Origin: Dryas octopetala
Taxonomy: Eukaryota; Streptophyta; Magnoliopsida; Rosales; Rosaceae
Assembly (NCBI GenBank): GCA_963921425.1
Contig: OY992834.1
Coordinates: 11,825,271-11,889,270 of the forward strand
Length of the DNA stretch: 64,000 bases
Reading direction: 5' to 3'
The notes below the pieces were generated by a model. The model made no database searches, was not told the origin of the DNA, and worked only from the letters and a program-made list of their open reading frames with translations. Below are positions 1-13,484 of the stretch, in pieces (position 1 is the stretch's first letter; every line of letters begins with the position of its first letter). The position numbers and the translations under genes are program-made.

Positions 1-996
1 TATCAATCAAAGCTCAACTCAACACAACTCTTTATCCCGTGCATAGATAAATCCAACTATTCCCACTTACTTTTTTTATTCTCACCTGGTTACTTATGAC
101 CTACCAATGTGATATGTTTACATGCATAGTCCAGTCGGAAATGCATGCATGCCCTAGGATTTATATAACTATGAATATTTTTTTTATTTTTTTATTTTTT
201 TTAATAAGACATAACTGTGAATATTTTAACTTGGAAATAAATTACAATTCTCAAGATCCATTGGGCAACTGAAAAGGCACCTATAAACATGAGAAAGTCA
301 TATTAAGAAGTAAACAAGTCATTTTCTGGGTAGCACTAGCCAGACTGAATCATCTGCAGTAATTTAGCCATAACTCCCTCTAAAAAAACTCCATATTGAA
401 CTGTGTAAAATGCATTAGTAGCCTGACACAGTGGTATGTAGCTTGAACATTAATTCCTTCTAGATCATTGCCAGCCTTATTTAGAAATTACCATAAAATT
501 TGCGGACTTTGATATTCCAAGAACATTTTTTAGGGTTCCAAAATTGATACTCCCATCATACCATACCTTTGAGTGGTTCTGAGGGCATTCGGTGTTATGC
601 TCATTTTTTAAAATTTTTTATTCAGATCTCAGATTAAATGCCTTATTCTTTTAAGCCATATGGTAAACCTGAATTTCTAGGATTTATCGTTTTTTTTTTT
701 TTAAAAAAAGAAGACCTTCTTATGTTTCTTCACCATAAAAGTGCAGAAACCAGAATTCTATATGCCACGCAACTAAGTTCTTCATTAGAAGCAGCACCTA
801 TGGGCACAGACAACAAAAAATAGTGTTTTCCATGAAGGGAAATAAATTACAGATGATACCAAAAGGTAAACTTAGAAATAGCAAACTTAAGAAGATATAT
901 ATAGACCACAACCAGTGATAATCCTCTGCTTTGGGAAAATCAATACATAGTCCACTTAATATGTTACTGTAGTAACTTAAACTTACGCATACTTAC

Positions 997-2766
997 GCAA
1001 CATTCCACGGTTCTGGTCCAAGAACCCTTAAGAATGTCAAAGGATTCATAGTCCCAGCTCCAACCTGATCAATAACCAAAGACGCAGTAAGAATAATATG
1101 TAATAGACACCAATTTGGATAAGCAGACAGAAACTAAGATGCTTAATGCCCAAATCTAACAAATAGAATGGCAGAATAAGATTAAAGTATGTTTTGCAGA
1201 ATCCCCCCCCCCCCCCTCCCCCTCCCAGCAGACCTTTCTTCTTCTCTAATATGTATTTTAAAAAACAATATAATATAGAACGACCCACACAGGAGTGCAC
1301 GTTGCAAGACATCCAGATTAGAGGCAAACAATTTCAGCACAGAAAAACACATCAACCTCTAAATTTCTCCAACAAAATCGTGGAAACCACTACTAACAAA
1401 AAACTAAATTAAAACCACTACTTTTCCTCGTCCAAAAGAAATTATTTTATACACCCTCAAAAAAGGAAGGGAGGACATGATAGATATCTTAAACAGACAA
1501 AGAGAGCAACACTTAAAAAGGGAACAGAATTGAACACGGTATAAGTATAAAAGAGTGGACATAAGTAAACTTAAGTGAAAAGGCAAACACTAATCATTAC
1601 CTCTGTGTTGCTACATTGCATTATGGCACATCCAACTGAAGCCCAATATTCCTATAACACCAAGAATAAGTGCATCAATGGAATGTTAAAATATGGGAAA
1701 TCGCCTGATACACTAAAAGCTGAGATTACCAAACATAATAATCAAGTAAATAGCCAAGAATGAAGGAGCAGAGGTAGAATACACCCTGTGGTTGATCGAA
1801 GGTCCGCCAAAAGGCATTGGGGTTTTAGATCATCAAGAAATCCCAAATATCTAACAATTTTAAGGGGGCACATCCTAACTGCGGAAATAAATAAAAAATT
1901 TATCCATTTAATTCATACAATTGCATAAAAATAAGAAACTTTAAGAGCTTTTATTTCTTCTTTTACCAGTGAAAACTCATTGTTCCTAGGGGCTATAAAA
2001 CATTAGGTAGTCTCCTCCCATCGGAAGCAAAGACAGGATATCCCAGATCCTTAGGAGGACACCAGGAGACTTCACCAACTAAGGTAGCTAGCAACTCTCC
2101 TAAAAGCTTACATTGAATATCCCAGATCCTTGCAAGACCAATATAAGCTTATGAAAGTACAAGAAGATTTAAAAGTGGCTGAAGTTATGATTAAAAATGA
2201 GATCCCATATTCTCATTTCCAACTAGTCTTGAACTTCCATAAATTCGCTACCCATTGCACAACAAATTGAAATCTCATTCAAACAAAGAAACAAAATGAA
2301 GTTATATTCCCACCAAGAGTGGCAAAATTCAAACACAATTGCTTTATCCATTCAAGCCCAAAACACATAAAAACCATATGTACATGGTGAGTCAACTCAA
2401 AAGGGTTTCGAGTAAATAGTCCAAAAAGCTGAACTTGCTAAACTGAACGAGCTTCGGCACATATGTGTCGAATGGCAATACAGACTGAAACGAGTTTGGT
2501 TGAACAGTGACCTGGAGGCGTTGAATGGCTTGTTGGAAGGTAAGGGCAGAGGCTTTTTTTGGCTCGCTATTTGGGTCCGTAGACGAATGATGTGGGACCG
2601 CAGAGGTGCTAATTGCAGACACGGTGGTACTGGTGAAGCGGCGGCGGCAGTAGCCGTGTGGCTTACAGAGCTGGCTAGGATTGAGCTTGCCGGCGCCGAG
2701 GAGACAGAGGCGGGAAGAGTTGGGCTTGAGTACGGAGATGACTAGTGGGAGAGCGAGGATGGCCAT
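997..2766 (-). CDS. EDD1: Glycine--tRNA ligase, chloroplastic/mitochondrial (EDD1 type), 5' exons only
   Basis: Charges tRNA-Gly in plastids and mitochondria; plant EDD1 is a bacterial-type fusion of the alpha and beta GlyRS subunits, roughly 1070 residues long. Three exons are visible on the minus strand: 2766-2512 (85 residues, start ATG at 2766), 1651-1601 (17 residues, [17 protein letters not shown]) and 1064-997 (VGAGTMNP, then the [14 protein letters not shown] stretch, ending inside the Ala codon). Every junction has GT/AG and the frame is kept. [10 protein letters not shown] at the end of exon 1, followed by EYWASVGC and VGAGTMNP, is the conserved start of the alpha-subunit catalytic domain. 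The first 60 or so residues are rich in Ser, Thr, Arg and Leu with few acids, as expected of an organellar targeting peptide. The next expected exon (YVEPSIRPDDSRYG-like) is not in bases 1-996, so the rest lies left of the window. Identity is from remembered family motifs. Confidence 0.9.
1203..1225. repeat. Poly-C tract in EDD1 intron 2
   Basis: Fourteen consecutive C residues followed by interrupted C runs lie in the intron between EDD1 exons 2 and 3. The proline or glycine runs predicted across it are artefacts of the homopolymer. Confidence 0.9.
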
Positions 2767-5700
2767 GGCTGGCTCGGAGTTTGAGGCTTGTAATTAGAGT
2801 CTTACCCAGTTGGGTTTATCAGCAACTGGACTGGAAGAACTTTACAGGGGTTTAACATTTTTTTTTTTTTTTGGCATCTTAAGATACCCAATTTGCTTTG
2901 CTACCCCTCATTTTTTGTAAATTTCAAAATTAATTTTGTCCCCTAAACCAAAAATATCAACGTCTTCTTTCACATTCCCAAACCCAACCCTAATTTAGTC
3001 CAAAAAAAAAAAAAAACCCAACCCTACCTACTAACCTCAACCCACCACCAACGGCCAATCCTCCTCTTGATTCACGGATGGCCGCCACCCCCTTCCTCCC
3101 ACATTCTCTCTCTCTCAATGTCTTCCTCTTCCTCTTTTTGTCTTTATTTCTCCCTTCAATCATCCGTCATATTTGGTTTAATTTTGTTGTTATTTTCATC
3201 ATTTTAAAATTTTGTTGTGCTTTTGTAACAATTTATATGAAGTTTGTGTCAAATTATATGTGTTTTACTAAAATTAGTAAATCTGAAAAATCACTTAGTG
3301 TTTTGGTAGACTATAGCTAAAAACTTTATAGTATTTGACCTTTTAAGGATAGTTACAAATTCACATAGTGCCCTCACAGTTGCATCATTGCCTTGAAGGT
3401 TTTCAAGTGAATCATTATTTCCTTCATACGTCCGTAGTTAGGGAGCTTGAGTTTGGTTGTCATAGGAATCATGAGACTTCATTTGGAAATGGTGAGTCAT
3501 TTTCAAGATGAGAATGTACCTCTAACGTGTTGGACTTCTTCATTAGGACCTCTTTGATGATCTTCTATTTGAGGTTCGTAGTTTGAATGGCTTAATTTCT
3601 ATGCAAGACAATTCCGTCATTGTTAAGTTATGTTCTTTTTTTTTACCCCCAACTTTATGGTCTAGCCACAAGATGACAATATGAAAACCTTGGGTCAAGT
3701 TTGTTACAAATTTTTGTTTAGCAAACGATATTGAAAGAAATGGATTCAAACTCAAAGGCTTCATGTGTATGAGTAAATACTCTCAACTACTAAAGTTATA
3801 AGTTCCAACAAGTTTTTTAGAAATATAAGCACGTCAAATCCCTATAATTTTGTAATATAAGATCGCAAACCCTAAGTTTGACAAAAATATTGATAAAAAA
3901 GAAACACCAAAGATTATAAAAAATAAAACTCAATAACAACACATTAAGTGGTTCACAACTAATTAGATTACATTCAATGACTATGATTCAAAACAAAATG
4001 AAGTTGACTTCGAAGAACAAACTGGTTATCCCAATGGACCCAATCCCTCTATAATTATCATTTTTTACTCATTTTGATTCCATCATTATGACTGTCACCA
4101 TTCATGACAGTTTGGTTTGAGTTTTACACTTTTACATACAAGAAAAATTCATCAGTTCAAAAATCGAACCAAACCACTATTGCAATTTGGTGAGTAATTT
4201 GAACTATTTGTAAACTGCCTAAATTAGATGAAACCAAACCAAATAGGATCTTTTTGGTATTATGATACTCATTTTATATTTTCCTTCCACTTCCATTATT
4301 CTCATCCGGTCTTCTTTTTCAATTTCAACTCTTTTTTTCTCTTTTTAAAACTCCTTTCAATGTCTACCTTACTCTAGTCAATATCTCCATCTCTTGATAT
4401 CTTTGCAACATTTTTTCATCTTATTCTTAAACTAGTGGTAACTTGTGCCAGTGGCACGTTCAAAGGGAAAATTAATTAAGGAAGTTGAATGTTAAGGGGT
4501 AATTAATTAAGGAGAGAGAGGCGGCAAACCAATTCTTATAGACGGGAAAGTAAATTTGGGAAATAGATAACAGACCATTGGATGAAAGCTGAAACGATCT
4601 CAGTCATTCAGACCCGGAGATAAATTTTAAGATTCAAAAACTATGCTGTTTTATTATATAGATTTGTTCATATTTTCTCTCGTTCGTCTTCATCTCTTCA
4701 TTATCTTTTCCTTGATGAATGAATTGGTTTAATTTAGTATATGATTTGGTCGATTGGTCCCAAACCAAAACAAATGATTGGTTTGGTTTTCAATTTTAGG
4801 CAAAAACAAGGGTTTTTTTAGTAATTTTATTTAAATCAATAAAACATTTTAATATTATATAATAGTCATTGTGAGTCTTTTTTTTTTTTTTTTCATATAG
4901 CCATATAGGTCAATGGATTTTGAAATTTTTTTCCACTTTAGTCAGGCCAAGATGTTAGATATTTTGGTGCGTCGAAAACTACAAATTTGCCCATTATATT
5001 TTCTTTATTACTTATATACATGAAATTACAATGTTGCCCTTAATTTTGGTTTAGGGTTTAAAAATGGGGTTTATGGTTTAGAATTTGGGTTATCGAGCTT
5101 ATGGCTTAGGGCGTAGGTTCACCTAAAACCCGAGAGCTAAACATTAAGTCGTTTTGTTGTGTAGCAATCAAACACAAACCTGGTACAAATATAAATTTGT
5201 ATGAAAATGTATGTTTATTGATCTATTGTAATTTATATTCTTCCATTTTGGTCAATGGTGACTAAAATAAAATTTCAAAAAAGTAGATTGAGTAATTTGT
5301 AAATATGAAAATATTTAGTGATTAATTTGTAACCAAGGAGGAAAATTTCATTTTTTGGGGAGGGCAAGATTTTATAAAAATACCAAGATATTTTCGTCAA
5401 GACTTCAGAAATTTCGGGAAATTTCCATAATTTCACTGAAATTTCGCCGAAAATATCGGAGGCAAACCGAAGGGAGAGAGGGGAGGCAGAGACAGAAGGG
5501 AGAAAGGGGAGGAAGAGGCAGATCGAGCCGCCCGTCGCTGAAGGGAGAAGAGGAAGAGGGAGAGATCAGAGAGAGAGGGGGAGATCAGAGTGAAGGACTA
5601 GGAGAGTCGGAGAGAGAAAGAGAAGGTGAGAGGGAAAAGAAGACTGTACTACTGGAGACTTTGCTTAGCTTACCTAAAAGTAGCTGAAGCACTAGGATTG

Positions 5701-6757
5701 GAGAATGGAGAAGAGCCTAGAAAAAAAAAAAAAAGCTATGGAGATCAGATTCTTACTTTTGAATGGAAGGCAAAAGGACGTACTGTAACCCTCCTTATCT
5801 TTTGGTATGGGTTGACTCTAGAATTCACTATATTGATAGGGAGAGGTCACGAGGGAAAATGAAGGAAAGAAAAATAAATAAATAAATAAAAAGAGAAAAA
5901 AAAAAGGAAAAAAAAAATTTAGGATTGATTAGGATTTGGGGCCTTTGGGCAATTGAAAAAAAAAAAAAGTTTGGAGTTTTTTTGGCCATTTTGGTGTTTT
6001 GTTTAGTTATTTTTAAACCCTAATACATTTCTACATAAAAAATAATTAAAAATATCCTAAAGGACCTAAATACTAATATTTTATATCATATCATAAACAA
6101 TATAGAGTAAATATTATAGAATATATAGGCTTTAGTTTAGAATTTAGCCTATAGATTATAAAGTATATATAATATACTAATTTTATTTATTCATTATATT
6201 AATTTATTTAACAGTATTTGTCTTCAGCAAATATTATATTCACCTTATATCATATGAAACTTACTATATAATTTGGTTTCTTCAATATTTTTTATCAATG
6301 TAGTAGATAATATGTTAAATAAATATATGATCAAATTTCATTCAAAATTTCTATATTTTGATAACAATTTTTGTCATTTTTGCCTAACTTTATCGAAATC
6401 AAAATTTTCTTCAAAAATTTTTTGGAAACCGAAATTTTACTACTCGTCTGTAACTAGCCTTTTGTTTTGTTAAAAAATTATGTAATATTTAAGGATAAAG
6501 TTGAAATCTCCCAAATGAAAGGCATAAATACAATTTCTCCAAAAATTGGCATCCCCTCCTCACGGCTTTCGCCCGGTGCACCACCATCATCCAGCTCTCG
6601 AGTCTAGACGTGGCAAAACGACGGCACAGTAGACCCCACCAAAAAATTAAGAAAGGGACGCCGAAACCAAACCAAACCAAATCGAACCGATATTTATCAT
6701 TTCTCGCCGAAACGCCGAAACCAGGCCATTCTATCTCTCTCTGTAAGTCTGTCTCCA
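2767..6757. other. Intergenic region between two divergent genes
   Basis: About 4 kb separate the EDD1 start codon (minus) from the RNF25-like start codon (plus). It should hold both promoters, but I see no clear TATA box at either gene. The stretch 2850-3070 has poly-T and poly-A runs. The stretch 5355-5690 is purine-rich (GGGAGAGAGG-like), and its ORF is low-complexity Glu/Arg/Gly. Segments near 5390-5460 and 6360-6440 have AAATTTC-type repeats and may be the worn ends of a transposon. No gene is supported. Confidence 0.6.
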
Positions 6758-9700
6758 ATGGCCGCCCAAGAAGAAGAAGTGGCGGCAGAAGTGGAAGCCG
6801 TACAATCCGTGTACGGCGACGATTGCATGGTTCTCGATTCGTATCCTCCCCATCTCCACCTCCACATCAAACCTCGCACCGCCGACGTCGCTTCCCAACA
6901 GGTAGTCCTTTTCTCACCTACTGTTTGTTTGCCGAGAAAGTCTGGGAAATTGAAATGAAAAAAATCGAAAGAACACGTTTTGTCTGCATCCCATGTTTTC
7001 CTAAAATTTCCCAGCTGCCAAACAGCGGATTCACGTTTCAATTTCTTTGATTTTCGCAATTTTTTAGTGTGAAAGCTTCAGCTGGTAGAGCAAAGTGTCT
7101 TATTTAATCAGAATATTGCAATTTTTTTTTTGTAGTTTGTGGAAGCTGTTATTGGGATTCGAGCAGGTTCTCAGGTATAGATTATAATGAGAATAATTTT
7201 TCTGTACGTGCTGATTAGTACTCTAGCTTTGTTTCGATTTTGATTTATCTGTTTTTTTGGTGGTAGTATCCGAAGGAACCGCCGCATATTGGTCTTTTAG
7301 ATTCAAAGGGTCTTGATGAACAAAGTCAAAAGTATCTGATAAGTTGTATACGAGACAAAGCTTGTGCACTCTCATCTTGTTTAATGCTTGTGGCAATTTG
7401 TGAGGTAATTGTTGCCATAGTCATTTAGCAAATATTGTTTCCTTTGTTAAAATGTGGAAGTCAAAAATTTTGATGAACAATTTTATGCACATTATGTTAG
7501 TTTTGTGTATTCATGAATGTTTGAATATCAGTTCAAGAAATTTGTGTAAAATATGACCCTAAAGCTGCAGAATAGAAATTATATGTACCTTAATGGATAC
7601 CTCAAGACTTGCATATGCTGGAGACTGATTCATTGAAATATGTGTCCAGGAAGCAGTGGAGAAGCTCACTGTTATGAATCACCCTGATGGTGATTGTCCA
7701 TTGTGTTTGAATCCTTTGGTCCCAGAAGATGAGGAGAGTAAAGTTTTGCCATTTATGAAGTTGATGTCTTGTTTCCATTGCTTTCACAGGTAGTTCTAGT
7801 CTCTTAACAGTTTTTCATTTTTTTTGGTCTCAGATTTTTGGCAAGGGTTTTGGTTCTTAAATTTTGTTGTCCCTTTTGTTCTAAATATGGCAGTGAGTGC
7901 ATCATTAGATGGTGGAGTTGGCTTCAAACAGAAGCAAAAAGCAATGCCAGTGATTCATCAAGTGCACATGTGCGGTCTGTTAAGGACATGTCAAATCATA
8001 AAGGTATGTATACATGAGAAGTTCGAGGAGATAATTTAGCAATTTAAAATTATTTACTTAAGATTTATTTGGGTTAGTATTGAACTTGGTTGGTTTTAAA
8101 AAGAGAACACAGAGATATGATTAAAACCTTTTGAAAATTTAGAAAAAGTAGACCAAGATAGCACTTAAACCAAATCAAAAGCTTATTGATTAGACAGAAT
8201 AAATTCAATGAGTTAATATCTAGCGTTATCGATTGGATTAGCATGTTATATTATCTACTTTCATGTTTGTTCACTATCTAATCCTCACTTGCACATGATG
8301 ACTGTTGCTATTGTTCTGCAATTAGTGGCAATTTCTTCTTCATATTCTTGTTTTGATTGTTACATATATGAGTTGGTCTAATAAAGGAAGAATGAACATG
8401 CAAAGCTGCTGTTTGTATAAGGGTTTTTGACTTCATGTTCTTTGGACAATTATGATTTTACATTGTATTGAGTGTGTGCTTCACATGTGCTTGTGCATGT
8501 ATGAGATACTCTCCCATGCTTATGTAGCTCTAGTTCTATAGTTGAGAGAAAAAGCTCCCATGCTCTCCCTTTTGACTCCTATTTAAGATCATTTGGGAAA
8601 CAGGTGTGCCAAATAAGGTACAGATTATTTTTTTGTAAAGTGATTGTGAGAGTATTGATCAGATTGTCTTGAATTGCTCGTTCACTACATAGATTGTAGT
8701 CAAACTGAATATAAATGTTTTGTTGTTTTACTTTTTTATTCTTTTATGCTTCATTTGGGAAGCTGGACTGGATTTGACTATTACAATTAAATTTAGCAAA
8801 ACTCTAAGACCCATGTTTGGGTGGCCTAAAAAATGGATGGACTGTCACAATTAAATTGAACAATAGTCCATCCCATATTGCACCAAACACAAACAGTACT
8901 CTAGCTATTCTGTCCAATCCAAATCTAGTCCAAAACAAATTAATAATTTGGGGTTGATTGTATACTTGGGGACACAGGTTTTTATGGCATGCGTGCATGC
9001 ATCTGAGGAGACTTAGTTTGGAATAATTGCGGGCTTTCTCATTATCCTTTGGCGTGGCAATTGCGGACTTTCTCATTATTTCGGATTAATTGGATCCTTC
9101 CAATGGTACGGGAGAGTTGTGAGGCTGGAGAATCAGGTATTATAGAGAGTTATGCTGTAGGTGGGATTTTTGGTGCCTTCGGTTGTAGTTCAATAGTCCT
9201 GCATATGGGGATCTACAATGTTCTCTTATGAAGATTAAGGATAGCTCCTACGCTCTTTATATTCTTCTATGAGGAAGAAGAATGTTAATATACCACATAT
9301 TTATGGGTTATGCCCCCTCAACACCCTCTTATTTTTTTTATTTTATTTTAAGAAATAAAGAAATATATGTGTGAGATGGATTAGAACCATTTGCAATGTG
9401 TCCCATGGTGATGGGCTGCGTTAAACATATGGATTATGGTGTGACTACAAGTGCCATGTCATGTGTAACATTTTATATTTTCTGAAACACATTTGTAGTT
9501 CTCTCTGGTATTATATTAATTTCTGAGTGATGATTTGTTGTTGTTAGGTACACGTGAAGCTGTGGAAGAGAGTATGGGAAACTGCCCAGTTTGCCGTAAA
9601 GTTTTTCATGCCCAGGATTTTGAACACGTGCTTGAGTTGGTTGGCAATCATTCCTCTGAACTTGTATGTCATCTAACTACAAATTATGGGTTTTGCAGAT

Positions 9701-10840
9701 AAATAAATATTTCAGTATTCTGCTATAATGAGAACTGTTTGTTTAAAATCAATATTAGTATATTTGTATTAAGTATTCAAAGGAATATTACTCAGTTTAT
9801 GTGAGTTCAGTGGTATATACCCCATCATCTAATTTGTGATATAGATGTCCCACCTAATAATAAAAAAGATAACGCATATAGTATTGTTAGGTTCTTCTAT
9901 GACTCGTTTGAATTGTCTGCCCATTTTTCCCTGTTTATAGCAAGCTAAATTCAATTATTTTGAAATGCATGAAGAACATAAAGTCAATTTATCTGCTTTC
10001 ACCACATTTTTTATATGGCCATTTGAAACTTTTGAATAAGTACATGGCTACATTGACAGCTATTATAGAAGATGGTAGACTTGGCAGTAGAACCTAAATG
10101 TCCTGATAATAGAAGACCTAGTTGATGCATATGTAGAAATAAATCCGCATATTTTGAAAGCATGTGCCAAAATTTGGTCCAGAATGGTAGAAATAAGTAT
10201 GGATCCATGTCTCAGGTTTTGTGGTTCCAGTGTCAACTTTGGCTGAAGCTTTCACCTGTGTTAATTTGATCATTTGGCAAATATTTTGTTAAATCTGTTT
10301 CTATTAAGTAGCAATACTCTACATGTTTGCACACAAGTCAAGTCTTGTTTATTTTTTAATTTAAGTTATCTGACTATTTGACTGCTGTGTTGGATTCAGA
10401 GTTTGGATAAAAATGAAGATGATGACAGTGAGGAAGTCCTTCAGTCTGATTCAGAGAATGTCCGAAGGCAAAGATTTGAGGCCATTTTGAAGTTACAGCA
10501 AGAAAACAGTGGCATAAATGAACCTAAAAGAAATGTTGTTGTCGTGCCTGGTATGTTTCTTTCACCACCAGTCACGTCATCTACCTCTGTGGCAGCCAAA
10601 GAATCTGCTGAACAACAACAAAGAGATCCTCTGGTCGCCTCAGAAATGCATTCTGGTGGTTCCTCAGATAGGCCAAATACCAATGAGCAGAGGAGTTCCA
10701 GCTCAAGGAAGTACGTTGGTTCCTCAAATAGGCCAAATACCAATGAGCAGAGGAATCCCAGCTCACGGAAGCAGAGAGTACGGAATCCAAGAAGACCTGT
10801 CCAACATTGGATTAGAAAAGAGAGTGCTGGGGCAGAGTGA
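6758..10840 (+). CDS. RWD- and RING-domain E3 ubiquitin ligase, RNF25-like
   Basis: Probable ubiquitin-protein ligase of the RNF25/AO7 type, which recruits E2 enzymes through its RING. Seven exons: 6758-6901, 7136-7174, 7267-7404, 7650-7789, 7894-8003, 9548-9663 and 10400-10840 (stop TGA). All have GT/AG introns and join in frame to 375 residues. Residues 1-107 form an RWD domain: acidic start, EVEAVQSVYGDD, the YPKEPPHI proline motif, and helices to LVAICE. A C3H2C3 RING follows with C123, C126, C148, H150, H153, C156, C203 and C206. The Cys6-Cys7 spacer is long (46 residues), and the intron between exons 5 and 6 (1.5 kb) falls inside it. Residues 230-375 are hydrophilic and probably disordered, with a 20-residue tandem repeat and a basic end (RKQRVRNPRRP). 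The start is the first ATG in a good context (CCAATGG) and matches the family N-terminus. The substrate cannot be told from sequence. Confidence 0.9.
10658..10777 (+). repeat. 60 bp in-frame tandem duplication in the RNF25-like last exon
   Basis: Two 60 bp units (10658-10717 and 10718-10777) encode two 20-residue copies beginning GSS(D/N)RPNTNEQR. They differ at only a few bases, so the duplication looks fairly recent. It keeps the frame. Confidence 0.93.
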
Positions 10841-10952
10841 GCGACTGATATGGTTCTTGTGGGAAGTGGGCAATTGATATGATTTGTGTGGGAGCTTTTT
10901 CTTTTCCTGATGCATATATATTTTAGCCCTGGATGCTACATGAACAGAGTGT

Positions 10953-11024
10953 AAAAAGAAAAAAGAAAGAAAGAAAGAAGAAGGAAGAAAGAAATAAAGA
11001 AAGAAAAATAAAGAAATAAAGAAA
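10953..11024 (+). repeat. GAAA-rich tract with AATAAA signals in the RNF25-like 3' UTR
   Basis: An imperfect GAAA/AAGA microsatellite lies 110-180 bp after the stop codon and contains several AATAAA hexamers (first near 10993), which could serve as polyadenylation signals. Confidence 0.7.
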
Positions 11025-13484
11025 AACCTGTCTGTCCTCTCTGTAAGTTAATGTTGAGCTTTTCTTGACATATATGGCATGGTGTCTGGCTAACCGAATC
11101 ATGGGATTTTGAGTTTGAAATTTCAAGGTATGTAAGCCAAAATATGAATCATTATGCAGTTTTGACTTATATAATTATATTCCAGTATGCCCCATATAAT
11201 AAATGAATGGTGAATCAATACAAGTTCCATATTACTTGGCAATTTAGCATTATGGAGAGGGATTTCAATCAGAAATTTCATGGGGGAATAGAGTGGGGCT
11301 GCAAATGACTATGAAAAGGTACAATGAGACAAATGATGAACACTGATGTTGCACATTGGCATCTAGTATGCTTAGGCCTTGACATCATGCTGTTGTAAGA
11401 AGTTTTTCGGTTGTCTCAGAAGCTAGCTTTCTTTCTTTCTTTCCTTTTTTTTTTTTTGTTTTTTCTCAAAAGAAAATGTATGCTAATAATAAAGAATCCA
11501 ATTTATCTCATAAACTTTAGATATTAATTTACCCGAAAAAAAACTTTAGATATTATATACACTTCTTTTGTTTTCATAAATAAGTTATCTCCTCTAGTGA
11601 ATGTGTTGCACTGCGTGTGAATTGTCTAGACGAGAGCACATAAAAGATTTATCACTTGGACTGTTAGAGCATCAAAGTATACCATGCACAAAGAATAATG
11701 AAAAACTCTACTTCAAAATCAAGCACGAAACTTTTGTTGCAAAGTTGCAAACCACAAACAAGATAAACCATTGTCTTCAAACAAACCCAATTACACACCA
11801 CCAATTTACATGGTTCTGGCTCATCTTAACTCAATCCACTGACCAGTCCCCCTCTCTACATCATCTATTGACACCTTGTTTTAAGGAGTGCATTATCTAT
11901 TGACACCTTGTTTTAAGAAGTAATGCATTCCCAACTAGATGATTATATTACCTCCAAATCCAATCATTTGTTAGAATAGCCATATGTGTGCCTTTCATAA
12001 CTCCACCTTCAATTGAGAAACCAACAATTTTACTAACTAGTTATTGGTTGAGTAGTATTTCTCTCCCCTAAGATTCTTGCATAACTTTAGGATAAAGATC
12101 AAACACAATAAATATTGTGGAAAAGACAAGACGATCATGTGTTATTAAAATGTATTAACGACGTTCATCACCCATTGTTTTGTTTGGCAGGCTTGAAATG
12201 GCACTAAAAGATAGTTGGATATAATCAGCGGAAAGAATAAACTTAATCTTAAACATTAATTGGTTAGTAAATTATTGTGATACTAATGGTTTTCTTAGAC
12301 TCACTACACAATGTGATAGACAACTCAAACTATATATTTTTTAGGTCCCCTTCAAGGATGATTGTTGCAAACAATCAATCAATCGAAAATCTTTACTTAC
12401 CGACTTAAAAATGGTCGAAAAGTGGTTAGGTCGGCCCCAATGTTGACTAGGGATTCTGATTAAATAAAAAAAATACATCAATAAGGCAACATTATTAATG
12501 TTACAGATTATTTAACACATGAATCACATCTCTATAACAACATATTCTAATTAATTATGGAGTCCTCGCGAAGATCTAACTTTTGGCCTTCATTTGATCA
12601 GAACCAAATCTATTAAATGGGCGGCAGGCTTTTCATACTAGCAAGGTTGGATAGCTTCGATTTTTAGGCCTGCCTTTCTTTAATGCATAGCACTGCAAGG
12701 AAGTATGAAACAATGACCCATTTGATGGCCATTAAAAGGTATGCCATGTCTTGTGGGAACAAACCGGTCAATTATTCAAAGAAAGGAAATTTGTGGTCTA
12801 ATTAAAGCTGCAACACTAGTTTTGTAGTCAAGGATTTACATTGACTCTTGGACCGTCAATTGTCTAAGAAAATAATGATAAAGTGACAGTTTTTCGAACA
12901 AAAAACAAAAGTGACTGTCTTTAGAGGCTAAATCTTCTGAGATATGTTGGGATCTTCGAGCTAGACCCATGTTGTCCCCACTCCCCAACAATGACACACC
13001 CCAATTTCGATCAGATTCCTTCCTTTAGGTCTTCAATTTAAGTTTATTTATCTTATTTTAAGAAGTTTTAGTTTTTGCATGAATAAATTACCCTACTTTT
13101 TTTATTATTCTTGTTTATTTTGCGACCTCTTATCCCAAGTGTGAGACCCTATTTTCCGCTAAAGAATAAGAAACATTTCTCATGTTGGAAGTGGATTCTC
13201 TATCATGTTTGTCTTTACTGTCTTTTTATTTTTTTTGTATTACAAATATAAAGGTTCACATATTTATATCACGTATACTCACAAATGTTATGAATTCATT
13301 ACTTTTTTTTTATTCCTGTATACTGCTTTTATTATAAAGTTCTCAAATTTCCGTCTACATGTTAAAGCGATGACTTAATCACTTAATTTGAGTATGTACA
13401 CCTAGTGGGTGTGAGGTATGTGCATCCCAGTTGAACCGTTAGCAATGATACCATAATTTCTGCCTCTCATATTATACAAATAAT
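11025..13484. other. Intergenic, no gene seen
   Basis: AT-rich sequence with no convincing ORF. A short tandem duplication (unit 33 bp, ATCTATTGACACCTTG core) lies at about 11862-11927. Nothing else is recognised. Confidence 0.6.

Noticed and set aside
1194..1412. ORF beginning with a run of proline codons, and its reverse-strand glycine run
   Set aside because: It lies in an EDD1 intron and comes from the poly-C tract; no conservation is visible.
2037..2131. Repeated ATATCCCAGATCCTT in EDD1 intron 1
   Set aside because: Only a 15 bp direct repeat 80 bp apart; too short to assign meaning.
3078..3320. 80-codon ORF rich in Leu/Phe upstream of the RNF25-like gene
   Set aside because: The hydrophobicity follows from T-rich DNA, and no signal, domain or splice context supports a gene.
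5040..5120. Several GGTTTAGGGTTT-like motifs suggesting an interstitial telomere
   Set aside because: Only scattered, imperfect motifs; no run of TTTAGGG units.
5355..5862. Two ORFs in purine-rich DNA (110 and 78 codons)
   Set aside because: Low-complexity Arg/Glu/Gly sequence from GGGAGAGAGG repeats; no domain or gene structure.
8745..8960. Possible MITE in intron 5 of the RNF25-like gene (CCATGTTTGGGTGG / ACCAAACACAAACAG)
   Set aside because: The ends do not pair convincingly and no target duplication was found.
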